A model generated the notes under the pieces. The model saw nothing but the letters and a program-made list of their open reading frames with translations. It made no database searches and was not told where the DNA came from. From NCBI RefSeq assembly GCF_001047675.1, contig NZ_CP011975.1:3822073-3886072 (forward strand): a DNA stretch of 64,000 nt, read 5' to 3'. Positions 25,155 to 33,773 of the stretch are shown one piece after another. How positions within the stretch are numbered: position 1 is the stretch's first letter; each line of letters begins with the position of its first letter. The position numbers and the translations under genes were made by a program. This stretch comes from Yersinia aleksiciae. Lineage in GTDB: Bacteria; Pseudomonadota; Gammaproteobacteria; Enterobacterales; Enterobacteriaceae.

Positions 25155-26186
25155 GTGGAAATGAAGACTATTTTACCCGCAACACCCGCTGATGCACCGC
25201 CAACCCAGCAGCCCATCTCGACAATGGAATCGTTCACTTTTGGCGACCCGACGCCGGTATTGGATCAGCGCGACTTATTGGATTGCATGGAGTGCGCCCG
25301 CAATGGTGACTGGTATGAGACGCCGATCAGCTTCTATGGGCTGGCGCGTATTTTTCACTCAGCCATTCACCACCAATCACCGCTTAATTTTAAACGCCGG
25401 GTATTGATGAGTTGCTACCGGCCGCACCCGTTATTGTCCCGTGCTGATGCCGGGGCATTCGTGCAGGATTTTCTGGTGTTCGGTAATGCCTATCTTGAAC
25501 TGCGCAAGAATCGCTTGGGCGGCCCGCTGGCACTGAAGCATGTCCCGGCCAAGTACATGCGGCGCGGGAGCGATTTGGATCAGTATTGGTTTGTGACCTA
25601 CGAGAAAGAGGACTACGCCTTTGCGGCTGGATCGGTGTTCCATCTGGCCGAGCCGGATATCCATCAGGAAATTTACGGCTTGCCGGGGTATCTGGCGGCC
25701 ATCCCGTCGGCGTTGCTCAATGAGGACGCTACGCTGTTCCGGCGCAAGTATTATATTAACGGCAGTCATGCCGGGGTGATTGTTTATCTGTCTGATGCCA
25801 TGCAGAACGATACCGATGTGCAGGCACTAAAACGCACCCTGACCGATGCCAGAGGGAAGGGAGCATTCAAGAACGTATTTGTGTACGCGGCAGGCGGGAA
25901 GAAAGACGGCCTGCAAATCATGCCCTTCAGTGAAATAACCGCCAAGGATGAGTTTAATGGCATCAAGAACGTGACTCGTGATGATTTACTGGCCGCGCAC
26001 CGCGTACCGCCACAGCTGATGGGGATCATGCCGACCAATACCAGCGGTTTTGGGGATGTGGAGAAGGCCGCGAAGGTGTTCGCCATCAACGAGCTGTACC
26101 CCATCATGGAAGATCTCAAAGCCCTGAATGATTGGATCGGTGTTGATGTATTCCAGTTCAACCCCTACGCACTGGCCGAGGCTTAA
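25155..26186 (+). CDS. Q: Portal protein gpQ
   Basis: Dodecameric portal at the capsid vertex. The 343-residue protein matches P2 Q in length and pattern: FTFGDPTPVLDQRDLLDCMEC, YGLARIFHSAIHH, FQDFLVFGNAYLE-type core, AHRVPPQLMGIMPTNTSGFGD and the closing FNPYALAE. A GTG start at 25155 has AGGAG eight bases upstream (in the P stop region); an ATG two codons later is the alternative. It is the last late gene before the cos-like gap. Confidence 0.95.
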   Translation: MEMKTILPATPADAPPTQQPISTMESFTFGDPTPVLDQRDLLDCMECARNGDWYETPISFYGLARIFHSAIHHQSPLNFKRRVLMSCYRPHPLLSRADAGAFVQDFLVFGNAYLELRKNRLGGPLALKHVPAKYMRRGSDLDQYWFVTYEKEDYAFAAGSVFHLAEPDIHQEIYGLPGYLAAIPSALLNEDATLFRRKYYINGSHAGVIVYLSDAMQNDTDVQALKRTLTDARGKGAFKNVFVYAAGGKKDGLQIMPFSEITAKDEFNGIKNVTRDDLLAAHRVPPQLMGIMPTNTSGFGDVEKAAKVFAINELYPIMEDLKALNDWIGVDVFQFNPYALAEA

Positions 26187-26656
26187 GCCTGCCTAACGGA
26201 TTCATTCAATAATTTTCATTCACATCTGCACGGGCGCACATTGCAACCCGTGCGATATTCCGATCACGCTGTAACGCGCTGTGCGCCCCTTAGCGAGGCG
26301 CAAGCCTGACGTATCCGAACACGACCCCCATCACCCAAAAGCACATCACCATGACCCACAAGCGGCGAGTCAGCCGGAGGTGCTCGACCTCCCCTAGACC
26401 CTTCAGCGCGCGATTGTCTCCCCTCCACGCCTGCACGCAAAAAGGGGTGTTTTTTGTGCATCTGTGCAAGTGGCCGCAGACCGCGCCAGTTCTGGGCTGA
26501 AAGAGAATTTAAGAAAACTAGAAATTTGTTCATTTTTGTGCAAATCTTTCAATCCAAAATAGTGTACATTGAACTCTAGTTATATGATTAAAATCACTTT
26601 GTAGCTAGTTATCAGTATGGCGAGAAAGATAGCAAGTAAATTATCATAGGGGCAAA
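26187..26656. other. Gap beside gpQ: probable cos region and cassette promoter
   Basis: 470 bases without a supported gene. In P2 the cos site lies next to Q in this position. A GC-rich stretch at about 26270-26460 with several inverted segments is the likely place. The string GGCGAGTCAGCCGGAGGTGC at 26364-26383 only loosely resembles the P2 cohesive end GGCGAGGCGGGGAAAGCAC, so the exact cut cannot be fixed. From about 26510 the sequence turns AT-rich, as expected for the promoter of the following cassette. An 89-codon antisense frame here was not accepted. Confidence 0.45.
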
Positions 26657-28012
26657 ATGAGAAAGCTAAAAAAATCAGGAAAAGAAGCATTTCTCCGCGC
26701 TTGGAATCAGCATCTTTATGTAGTGCTTCGTAGAAAGGGCAGATGTAGCTATGGAGGAAGTAACTCGAATGTAATAATTAAAGATGAAACATGTATTGTG
26801 CAAAACCCTATAGTTACGTTTATCGAAAAAATCTCATTAAAAAAAGGTGTTTCTAAGCAATTTTTTGCTAAAGAAAAAATCAGAGTTCCACGTAACTTTA
26901 GTTTTTATGATAATCCCGAAGAATCACTTTTATTTATACACTCTGCGAGTAAGTCAATATGTAGGGGGGAGCGCAAGTCTGTTACGATTGACTATACATC
27001 AGCGAAGTATAATTGTTTAGGGGCTGAGTGTTTATTAGGTATGGTTGTTACCGAAGCTAGACAGTCAAACATTAACTTTGATAGTAATGTTACTGTTAAT
27101 GGTATTTATCCCAAAAGAGAATCGCATCGTGAAATAATTAAGAGTATTGGCATTGTTAAAGAAATGGATGAAGCTAATCCAGGGATCGTAAAGGATTTTA
27201 CTAAAAAAAATGAAAACCCTAAACAAAGAATATTTAAGGTAGACTCAATAGGTAAAGAGGATCCATCAGCCTTTGCTCAGGATCGGAAAAATATAACCGC
27301 AGAAAAGTTTACTGCATATATAAACGAATGTTTGAATGACCATAGCTTAGTGTTAAAAGAAGCGGCGGAAAAACATCTTACTTCGTGCATGGGTGAGTTA
27401 TTAGATAATGCTGAAAGACATTGTGGTCTTATACAGCGCCCACGCTGGTTCGTAAGGGGGTATGTAAATAATAATGCACGTCAACCAGTTTGTGAGCTAG
27501 CAATTATAAATTTCGGTACAACAATCGCGGAAACATTTAAAAATTTACCAGATGTGCACTATTCATTAAAAAAACAGGTAGAACCATATGTAAATCGTCA
27601 CTTAAACAAAAAAGGAATGTTTGAAGAGGGATTAATAACTGTAGCTGCCTTGCAGGGACGAGTTAGTTGTAAAAATGTTACCGTTTCAGATAGCTCTGGT
27701 ACTGGGACAATTGAGTTATTAAAGTTTTTCCAAGATATGCATGATAACATAAGAAGAATCAGGGGAGTAGAAGTGGAAAAACCGCGAATGTCATTGATTT
27801 CAGGGAGAACTCATATCTCTTTTGATGGCCGTTACCCACTGATTTGTAAAGTGGAAGAGGATGAAGAGAGTGAGACTTTCTCATATCCATTTAATAGTGA
27901 GAGCCTTGCAAGTGCACCAGATCGAGCTTATCTTAATGAGATGAAAAATGCCTATTTCCCTGGCGTAATGGTTAATATTCGTTTTCCTCTTCAGAAGAAG
28001 ACACAAATTTAA
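26657..28012 (+). CDS. GHKL-type ATPase of accessory cassette (candidate defence sensor)
   Basis: I do not recognise a named family. The 451-residue protein shows GHKL (Bergerat) ATPase motifs: an N-box-like GELLDNAERH at residues 246-255, a G1-like AIINFGTTI at 282-290 and a G2-like SSGTGTIELL at 346-355. Residues about 85-140 (SLLFIHSASKS...SVTIDYTSAKYNCLGAECLL) look like a STAS-type alpha/beta segment. The neighbouring gene encodes a STAS-like protein, as in kinase/anti-sigma partner-switching pairs. The region is clearly more AT-rich than the phage late genes and occupies the old/tin position of P2. A role in phage defence is inference from location and architecture. Confidence 0.7.
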   Translation: MRKLKKSGKEAFLRAWNQHLYVVLRRKGRCSYGGSNSNVIIKDETCIVQNPIVTFIEKISLKKGVSKQFFAKEKIRVPRNFSFYDNPEESLLFIHSASKSICRGERKSVTIDYTSAKYNCLGAECLLGMVVTEARQSNINFDSNVTVNGIYPKRESHREIIKSIGIVKEMDEANPGIVKDFTKKNENPKQRIFKVDSIGKEDPSAFAQDRKNITAEKFTAYINECLNDHSLVLKEAAEKHLTSCMGELLDNAERHCGLIQRPRWFVRGYVNNNARQPVCELAIINFGTTIAETFKNLPDVHYSLKKQVEPYVNRHLNKKGMFEEGLITVAALQGRVSCKNVTVSDSSGTGTIELLKFFQDMHDNIRRIRGVEVEKPRMSLISGRTHISFDGRYPLICKVEEDEESETFSYPFNSESLASAPDRAYLNEMKNAYFPGVMVNIRFPLQKKTQI

Positions 28013-28036
28013 GGAATAGGAATAGGAATAGGAATA
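28013..28036 (+). repeat. Four tandem GGAATA hexamers forming a ribosome binding site
   Basis: The whole 24-base space between the ATPase stop and the next ATG is four perfect GGAATA units. The GGA cores are the only Shine-Dalgarno-like sequence for the STAS-like gene, so changes in copy number would add or remove ribosome binding sites. Confidence 0.9.
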
Positions 28037-28381
28037 ATGAAAATGTCTAATATTACAATAGATTTCAATAAGTTAGTTTTAGGTTCAGCGAAGAAGCTTT
28101 TTGCTGGTAGAGCTAATGGTCAGCAGGCATACGATTATTTTAAGTTAAATGAATTTAATACAGGAAGCAGTGATCGTATTTCTATTTTTATACCTAATGA
28201 CATAGTGGTTTCAAGTTCATATTTTTTAGGTATGCTCGAAAATATTCTTCCTAAGTTTTCTAAACCTTCTGATTTCTATAAGATTACTTTACTTGATGGT
28301 AAAGATTATAAAGAAGGTATGTTAGCAGAATTCGACAGAGCTGTTAAAAGAGGACTCCGGAAAAATGCACCACTATTCTAA
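28037..28381 (+). CDS. STAS-like (DUF4325-type) protein of accessory cassette
   Basis: A 114-residue protein with an alternating strand/helix pattern. The GSAKKLFAGRANGQQAYDYF segment (residues 17-36) resembles the start of DUF4325 STAS-like domains, followed by DRISIFIPNDIVVSSSYFLGMLENIL, where DUF4325 has its core strand and helix. Such proteins often pair with GHKL ATPases. The start is the ATG at 28037 or the one two codons later. It overlaps the next gene by 17 bases, so the three genes form one operon. The family call is by eye. Confidence 0.6.
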   Translation: MKMSNITIDFNKLVLGSAKKLFAGRANGQQAYDYFKLNEFNTGSSDRISIFIPNDIVVSSSYFLGMLENILPKFSKPSDFYKITLLDGKDYKEGMLAEFDRAVKRGLRKNAPLF

Positions 28382-29138
28382 TTATTTAGTTTTTTCAAGA
28401 TTGACAGTTATCACTGTCATTTTTTATATAGCATTGTCAGGCAAAGTTACATTTGCAACTAGTGGAAAACAAATATCCACTCGAGATGAGAACTTTCTAC
28501 CCAATAAAACAATGAACTTAAATGAATATGTATACACAAATTCAATTGAGAAAAATCCACTAATAATATATAAAGAAATTGATAGCTCATTTTCGCCAAA
28601 GTATTTATCGAAAGACACGAATAAATATGCCAATGAGCATTATCTCATTGGCGATGGAGAAATATATAATATTATCAAAATTCCAGATGGTAAAACGGAC
28701 TATTGGGCTATAGGTATATCAGTACTGGCGTTACTATCATCAGTGTTAGTTCCTTGGTTACTGCATCGTAAGCAAAAAAAAGATGCCATAAACGAAGGTT
28801 TTTGGTTGCGTGAGGTTATTTTCCCAAAAATCAATGGGTTAATGTTTGATTTTTGTAATGAGTTAAAAGCAAGTTTCGAGTTGGATATAACTGAATTTGC
28901 AAGACAATACGAGGATGTTGTATTGATGAAAATGGGGGAGTTACGTGATACTTTCAGTATGCTTAACTGTTTTCCAAATATGCAAGCCAGTATAGATAGC
29001 TTAGATCAAATTTGTGATGAATTAGATAATGATGTCGATAATCACCAAACTGAAGTGAAAAAAATCAGAGTTGATGATGTGTCTAGATTCAATACAAAAA
29101 TGTTATCTAGGATGCTTGATGTACATAGAAATATATAA
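28365..29138 (+). CDS. Two-helix membrane protein of accessory cassette (candidate effector)
   Basis: A 257-residue protein I cannot assign. The N-terminus has a hydrophobic segment at about 11-31 (signal anchor or signal peptide), then a polar stretch of about 80 residues. A clear transmembrane helix is at about 113-133 (YWAIGISVLALLSSVLVPWLL), followed by the positive run HRKQKK and a helical cytoplasmic tail rich in acidic residues. AGAGGA lies ten bases before the ATG. As the last gene after an ATPase/STAS pair it would fit a membrane-acting effector, which is a hypothesis only. Confidence 0.7.
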   Translation: MHHYSNYLVFSRLTVITVIFYIALSGKVTFATSGKQISTRDENFLPNKTMNLNEYVYTNSIEKNPLIIYKEIDSSFSPKYLSKDTNKYANEHYLIGDGEIYNIIKIPDGKTDYWAIGISVLALLSSVLVPWLLHRKQKKDAINEGFWLREVIFPKINGLMFDFCNELKASFELDITEFARQYEDVVLMKMGELRDTFSMLNCFPNMQASIDSLDQICDELDNDVDNHQTEVKKIRVDDVSRFNTKMLSRMLDVHRNI

Positions 29139-29165
29139 TTCTAACTTTTTCCTAACGTAAAATAA

Positions 29166-29284
29166 TTATTCTTTATTCTTTATTCTTTATTCTTTATTCT
29201 TTATTCTTTATTCTTTATTCTTTATTCTTTATTCTTTATTCTTTATTCTTTATTCTTTATTCTTTATTCTTTATTCTTTATTCT
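29166..29284. repeat. 17 tandem copies of TTATTCT
   Basis: A perfect heptamer repeat of 119 bases lies between the stop of the accessory membrane protein and the stop of gene A, in non-coding sequence. Perfect identity of all units suggests recent slippage expansion. It could be a transcript boundary or a length-variable marker; no CRISPR-like spacers exist. Confidence 0.97.
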
Positions 29285-29332
29285 TTTACTATTTCGTTAC
29301 AATGAGTATTTACTGAAAATATTTAATATTCT

Positions 29333-31615
29333 CTAACATCTATCTAGGATAATTCCTTCCCCAAAATCCACCTTCCCCCCCATTACAAACGCCCGCAATT
29401 CCCACGGCTCCGGCTCTATGCCAATTTTTCGCAGGAAACTCAGCACCTGATCCGCTAATTCGCCAACAGGCTGATACTGAGCCGCTACGTCTGCTTTTTT
29501 CACCTGGCTACTATCAGGCGCTTTTCTACCTTGATTCCCTTCATTGTGGATACGTTCGGCTAGTTCTCGCTGTTCTTTACGCCTCATATCCTCAAAAAGC
29601 TGGCTAGTTTGCTGGTGATAGCGTTTTATCTGCTTGGCTGTGGCGTTCTTGGGTAATATTGGATAACTAAATTCTGCGCTTGGCGGAGTGCTTTCAACCG
29701 ATTTTTCCGGTTGAGGATCGCTACCGCGTACAGTTATTGACAGAACTCCAAGGGGCGGCGGGCCGCCCTGAACGTCAACAGAAAAATCCGCGTCAGCTTT
29801 GATTTTAGGGACAATTTTGTAAGTGGTGGTGCGGGTATAGATAATTGAATTAGAACCCGATTCAGGGGCAAAAACGCCAGTGATCCGGCTGACGTTATCC
29901 CCGTAATCGTTGCCATTCTCGGTGATATCGTAATTGAGCCTTACGCGCAAATCTTTACGGGCGACTAGCGGGCCGCCTTGTGCGAGGGTGTAACCCGCCC
30001 AGTTACCCTCATCGGCGGCAACCTGAGCTGGTGATATCTCTGGGAATAAATACAGCTCCTTATCCCGCAGACGGCGTAATTCACGGTATACCGTGACAGG
30101 CGCGCCGCCAATTTGCTGAAACTGACGAATACGCCAACGAGAAGCCCAAGCACTGACCCGCTTGGCCGTTTCCTTCAGAGGTTTGCCGCTTTCGTCGTCC
30201 AGCTCATCATCAAGCGCGTAACCGTCGATATTCTTTGATATATATTTGGCAATGTAGCCGGTGGCGCTACCCAGTTCTTTATCAATGGGAACGACATGAA
30301 AACGGGCTTTAAGCGCATCTTGTGATTGCAGTTCTTCCGAGTCTTCCCAACGGGCATAGGTGCAAAAAATGTCGCGTGCCAATTCGATATCAGCGGGCAA
30401 CATGAACAGCAGCATATGCCAGTGGGGTGTTTCGTCATGGTGAGGTTCTACCACACGAAAACCGAATACCCGGATATCGGCGCGTTTCCAAGCTGCGCGA
30501 ACTTGTGACCAGATACGACATAAATACTTCTGCGTTTGCCGCGGACTGGCACCGCGCCACTTATGATTGCGTTTGCCACTGTTGTACATTGAATGGTATT
30601 TCGAGGGCGCGGTTAAGGTGTAGAAATCACCGGCTAAATTTTCTTGTTCAGCGATATCTTCAAACCCACGCATTCTGGTCATTAATTCGCAACGGCGGAT
30701 CGCGGGATTGGCTACGCTACCGTTGTATTTATCAACCAGCGAAATCCGGTTTCCGTCTTCATCTTCTAGTTCAAACGCCTGCAGAAATTCACGGTTAGAT
30801 TTCTTCTGTGCTTGCCATTCTTTGAGGGTGGGATCACTGCAATAGGGTGCTGATTTGGCGTGAACATAACCCGCCGCAATCATCAGGTGTTCACGCCACT
30901 GATCATGGATATGCTTCAGACGGCGCAACCACCATGAAGGGGACTCAATACGTGCAGTTGCGCGCAATGCTTCGTCGGCTGTCATCGTTCGGTTTTCGTA
31001 TAGTCCCCAACCCGGCGCACAGGTATTTAGCTGACGAGAAAGAAAACCTATATAGCCATAACCGGATACAATCGCGGTTTCTATATCACCGTCAGGCAAT
31101 CCCATTTGATGATCGTATTCGCGGATAAACTCGCCAGCCATACAATCTGACAGGCGATAGGCCAATCGTTTTATCTCACGCTTGCCATAGTACGGAATAC
31201 GGCGAAAATCATCGTAAAATGGAAGCAATACATGGGATTGGATATCAATCTGATATTGTTCCGTTACACAGTCGATACGCGGCAATAGATACTTTTCGAT
31301 TGAGTTAATTAAATAGCTATTGGCTCGTTTGGCTCCATTGTTTTGTTTGATGTTCTCCACTCGTTGGGTGTAGTAACGGCGGATATAGTGAGGCAGCGAC
31401 TCAAGGCGGCGCATAACACGACGCGCACGCGGAATGGGTTCATTGATTTGAGCAAAGCGCCTGAATAAATCCTCGCTGATCGGTTTCTCACCGGCAGCAG
31501 TCGTAATCGCTGGTCGTGGCGCATTCCATGAGTAAGCCCCGGTAAACGTTTCAGTGTTACCGGGGTAAGGTTCAGACGGGGTTGGGGCGCTACGACCGCG
31601 AGAATGGTTAGCCAT
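29333..31615 (-). CDS. A: Replication initiation endonuclease gpA
   Basis: Nicks the phage origin and stays covalently bound to start rolling-circle replication. The 760-residue protein is the length of P2 A (761). The HUH metal motif is TPHWHM (H398, H400), and the tandem catalytic tyrosines are Y454 and Y458 in GYIAKYISKN. The P2 origin lies within the A gene, so an origin is expected inside this frame though I cannot place it. The ATG directly follows the stop of the upstream methylase. Confidence 0.96.
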   Translation of the reverse strand: MANHSRGRSAPTPSEPYPGNTETFTGAYSWNAPRPAITTAAGEKPISEDLFRRFAQINEPIPRARRVMRRLESLPHYIRRYYTQRVENIKQNNGAKRANSYLINSIEKYLLPRIDCVTEQYQIDIQSHVLLPFYDDFRRIPYYGKREIKRLAYRLSDCMAGEFIREYDHQMGLPDGDIETAIVSGYGYIGFLSRQLNTCAPGWGLYENRTMTADEALRATARIESPSWWLRRLKHIHDQWREHLMIAAGYVHAKSAPYCSDPTLKEWQAQKKSNREFLQAFELEDEDGNRISLVDKYNGSVANPAIRRCELMTRMRGFEDIAEQENLAGDFYTLTAPSKYHSMYNSGKRNHKWRGASPRQTQKYLCRIWSQVRAAWKRADIRVFGFRVVEPHHDETPHWHMLLFMLPADIELARDIFCTYARWEDSEELQSQDALKARFHVVPIDKELGSATGYIAKYISKNIDGYALDDELDDESGKPLKETAKRVSAWASRWRIRQFQQIGGAPVTVYRELRRLRDKELYLFPEISPAQVAADEGNWAGYTLAQGGPLVARKDLRVRLNYDITENGNDYGDNVSRITGVFAPESGSNSIIYTRTTTYKIVPKIKADADFSVDVQGGPPPLGVLSITVRGSDPQPEKSVESTPPSAEFSYPILPKNATAKQIKRYHQQTSQLFEDMRRKEQRELAERIHNEGNQGRKAPDSSQVKKADVAAQYQPVGELADQVLSFLRKIGIEPEPWELRAFVMGGKVDFGEGIILDRC

Positions 31616-32425
31616 TCAATTGTGCCTAAGAGTAGCGATGATTTCCCCAGTGCTTTTTCTACCATCCCCCTTACAACTTATAGAGCGCGGAGCCGTAATT
31701 GAGTGGAGGGTGAAACAGCTATAGAGATCGCGGGTGATAGGGTTATCGCTATTGGACGCAACAACATGACAACCATTTTCAGCCGCTCTTGCCAGTAGGC
31801 GAGCTAACCGAAATTGCTGATCAGCGCTGAAACCGTCGGTGTGATAACTCGTAAAATCAGCGGTACGGGATACTGGGATATAAGGTGGATCGCAATAAAT
31901 CACATCGCCTGCAACAGCCATATCCAGCGCTTCGGTAAAATCGCAACATAAGAAGGTCACTTTCTTGGCTTTTTCAGCAAAGAAACGGATCTCGGCTTCG
32001 GGGAAATAGGGCGCTTTGTACTTGCCATAGGGGACGTTAAATTGCCCTTGTTGGTTATAGCGACAAATACCATTAAAACAGTGACGATTTAGATAAAGGA
32101 AGATTGCTGCTCTGGATATATCATCGCGGTTTCGCGCATTAAATATTTTGCGGAAAATATAATACTGTTCGGGGGAGTTAGCCGTAAGAAACAGTGCGGA
32201 AGCCACATTGATTAAGTCGCTCGTTTCTCTTTTGGCGACTTCATAGAAGTTAATCAGATCATCATTGATATCCGTTATCAGATATTTATCATAATCCGTA
32301 TTTAACATGACAGAACAGGAGCCAGCGAACGGCTCTATCAGTCGTTTACCTGTTGGTAAGTGTTGGCGCAAGGTTGGCATGATACGAGCCTTTGAACCGG
32401 CCCATTTCAATGGGGAGCGATTCAT
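31616..32425 (-). CDS. dam: Dam-type DNA adenine methylase
   Basis: The 269-residue N6-adenine methyltransferase of the D12 class has the SAM-binding PLKWAGSK and EPFAGSCSVML at the N-terminus and the catalytic DPPY at YCDPPYIPVS. Similar enzymes occur in P2-like phages near A and probably methylate GATC, protecting phage DNA or tuning replication; the specificity is inferred. It overlaps the downstream zinc-finger gene by four bases and abuts A, so it belongs to the early operon. Confidence 0.92.
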   Translation of the reverse strand: MNRSPLKWAGSKARIMPTLRQHLPTGKRLIEPFAGSCSVMLNTDYDKYLITDINDDLINFYEVAKRETSDLINVASALFLTANSPEQYYIFRKIFNARNRDDISRAAIFLYLNRHCFNGICRYNQQGQFNVPYGKYKAPYFPEAEIRFFAEKAKKVTFLCCDFTEALDMAVAGDVIYCDPPYIPVSRTADFTSYHTDGFSADQQFRLARLLARAAENGCHVVASNSDNPITRDLYSCFTLHSITAPRSISCKGDGRKSTGEIIATLRHN

Positions 32426-32646
32426 AAAGCACCCCGATAGTGTTTCTTTTTCTCTTCATGTATTTGCTGGCAAGTAACACAAAAAACCACTCCCGGCACG
32501 GTAACGCGCCGTTGCTCTGGAATTGCAGCCTCGCAGGATTCACAGATAAAAGCAGATGGTGCAGTTGGCTTACTGCGAGCATTGGCGATCTGAGCGGCTA
32601 ATACCATCTCTTGCCGTTCTTGGACGAGATCGATTAAATCAGGCAT
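32422..32646 (-). CDS. TraR/DksA-type zinc finger protein
   Basis: A 74-residue protein with C-x2-C...C-x2-C zinc ligands (ICESCEAAIP, FCVTCQQIHE), typical of short phage TraR/DksA homologues. Such proteins bind the RNA polymerase secondary channel; the role in P2-like phages is not established. Four-base overlap with the methylase. Confidence 0.88.
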   Translation of the reverse strand: MPDLIDLVQERQEMVLAAQIANARSKPTAPSAFICESCEAAIPEQRRVTVPGVVFCVTCQQIHEEKKKHYRGAL

Positions 32647-32873
32647 CAGTGTTGGCCCCCAGAAATGGCTTTGAGGTTGTCAGCAACTTGGCGAATTAAT
32701 TCAATAGCTTCAATGCTGTTAAGGTCACGTTGGGAAATATGATCTGAAAGGGCCGTTAACTTTTCTGACAAATTAAGCGCAAAGGCTTTTCGTTCCTCCA
32801 TTCGGGCGCTATTTAAATATTGGTGCATGGCTTCAGTTGAAGTGGATATTGCGGCAAGTCTGCGATTCATCAT
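32646..32873 (-). CDS. Small early protein (DUF2732-like)
   Basis: A 75-residue, mostly helical protein with ARMEERKAFALNLSEKLTALS in the middle. The pattern and position between the TraR-like gene and the Cox end resemble DUF2732 proteins of P2-like phages. No function is known. The start codon overlaps the next stop by one base. Confidence 0.65.
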   Translation of the reverse strand: MMNRRLAAISTSTEAMHQYLNSARMEERKAFALNLSEKLTALSDHISQRDLNSIEAIELIRQVADNLKAISGGQH

Positions 32874-32946
32874 TTTGCTATTCCTTGTTTTCAGACAATA
32901 AGAATCCCGGCGCGATATAAAACGCCTGTGGCTTTCGGGTGGTTAA

Positions 32947-33276
32947 TTACTGGTCTTGATTGATTACAGCGTCAGCATCGGGTAGTTCTTTAGGAAATGA
33001 GGCCGTTAATTCGGATAATTCTCTCATGGCCTTAATCACCCCTAATCGGTCTGATTTATCTAATTCGTGAAACTTCAATTTATGCTTATCCCGGTGCAGT
33101 CCAGCAGTGAAGTAGATCAATCCTCTGTGGCGAAATGACACACCTGATAAAAATGCGGCAACTCTGTTTGTTCTCCTTAATGCTTTGTTAAGCATTAGCC
33201 GGACGTTGGCCGTTTGAATAAGGCCGATTTTTATTTGCTCCGCTGTGAGTTCAATTGCTCTTGCAGACTTTTGCAT
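32947..33276 (-). CDS. Small early protein (DUF5347-like)
   Basis: A 109-residue protein with the pattern LTAEQIKIGLIQTANVRL...RHRGLIYFTAGLHRDKHKLKF and TASFPKELP, resembling DUF5347 proteins of P2-like prophages. Function unknown. AGGT-rich sequence precedes the ATG. Confidence 0.65.
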   Translation of the reverse strand: MQKSARAIELTAEQIKIGLIQTANVRLMLNKALRRTNRVAAFLSGVSFRHRGLIYFTAGLHRDKHKLKFHELDKSDRLGVIKAMRELSELTASFPKELPDADAVINQDQ

Positions 33277-33300
33277 AGCAATACCTCCGGCAAAGATGAG

Positions 33301-33525
33301 TTAAGCGAATATCCCCATAAGGCGGGAAAACCAGCGACGTGGTGCTCTGGGTTTCGCCATATAAGGTGTTCTCAGTCCTGGGATAAACTGCACTTCGCTA
33401 GCTTTCGGTTGGAAGTGCCGACCGTCTGGTGTTTCTAACCATCCGCGTTGGTGACGGTAATGTGTGACTTGCTGGCCGTTCACCAATAAAGCGGCGAGGG
33501 ATGGGCACTGCTGGACTTGAGTCAT
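33301..33525 (-). CDS. Small early protein (Fil/DUF2724-like)
   Basis: A 74-residue basic protein with SLAALLVNGQQ, HQRGWLETPDGRHFQP and a C-terminal RRWFSRLMGIF. This pattern resembles the phage 186 filamentation protein family (DUF2724), which blocks cell division when expressed. Assignment is by eye. It overlaps the upstream gene by four bases. Confidence 0.55.
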   Translation of the reverse strand: MTQVQQCPSLAALLVNGQQVTHYRHQRGWLETPDGRHFQPKASEVQFIPGLRTPYMAKPRAPRRWFSRLMGIFA

Positions 33526-33773
33526 GACACATTCCTCATCTGATGCAGTTGATCAACATAAGCTGTTGCCTGTGCCTGAGCATCAAACTTGCCGTACGAC
33601 TGATCGCCTTGGCTCACTTGGTAGCGAGTAATCAAATTTATTTTGTTCCGCTTCAGGCGGGTAATAGAAAATCCACGATAAACGCAGGTGTGTTCGCTGA
33701 CTTTCACCAGCGCATGACATGGGCTATAAACCAATTGGCGCGCAGCAGCAGATAGTTGCAATGGGCTAATCAA
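33522..33773 (-). CDS. Small early protein, function unknown (possibly DUF4761-like)
   Basis: An 83-residue protein containing CVYRGFSITRLKRNKINLITRYQV and a C-terminal helix. The YRGF-x-I-x-R pattern is reminiscent of DUF4761 phage proteins. Four-base overlaps on both sides tie it to the Cox-Fil segment of the early operon, which supports it being a gene. Confidence 0.6.
   Translation of the reverse strand: MISPLQLSAAARQLVYSPCHALVKVSEHTCVYRGFSITRLKRNKINLITRYQVSQGDQSYGKFDAQAQATAYVDQLHQMRNVS

Noticed and set aside
26264-26533. 89-codon minus-strand frame in the cos-like gap
   Set aside because: Arg/Gly-rich translation typical of a GC-rich non-coding stretch, no convincing ribosome site, and the place where cos is expected.
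29166-29284. Possible CRISPR array
   Set aside because: The units are contiguous seven-base repeats with no spacers.
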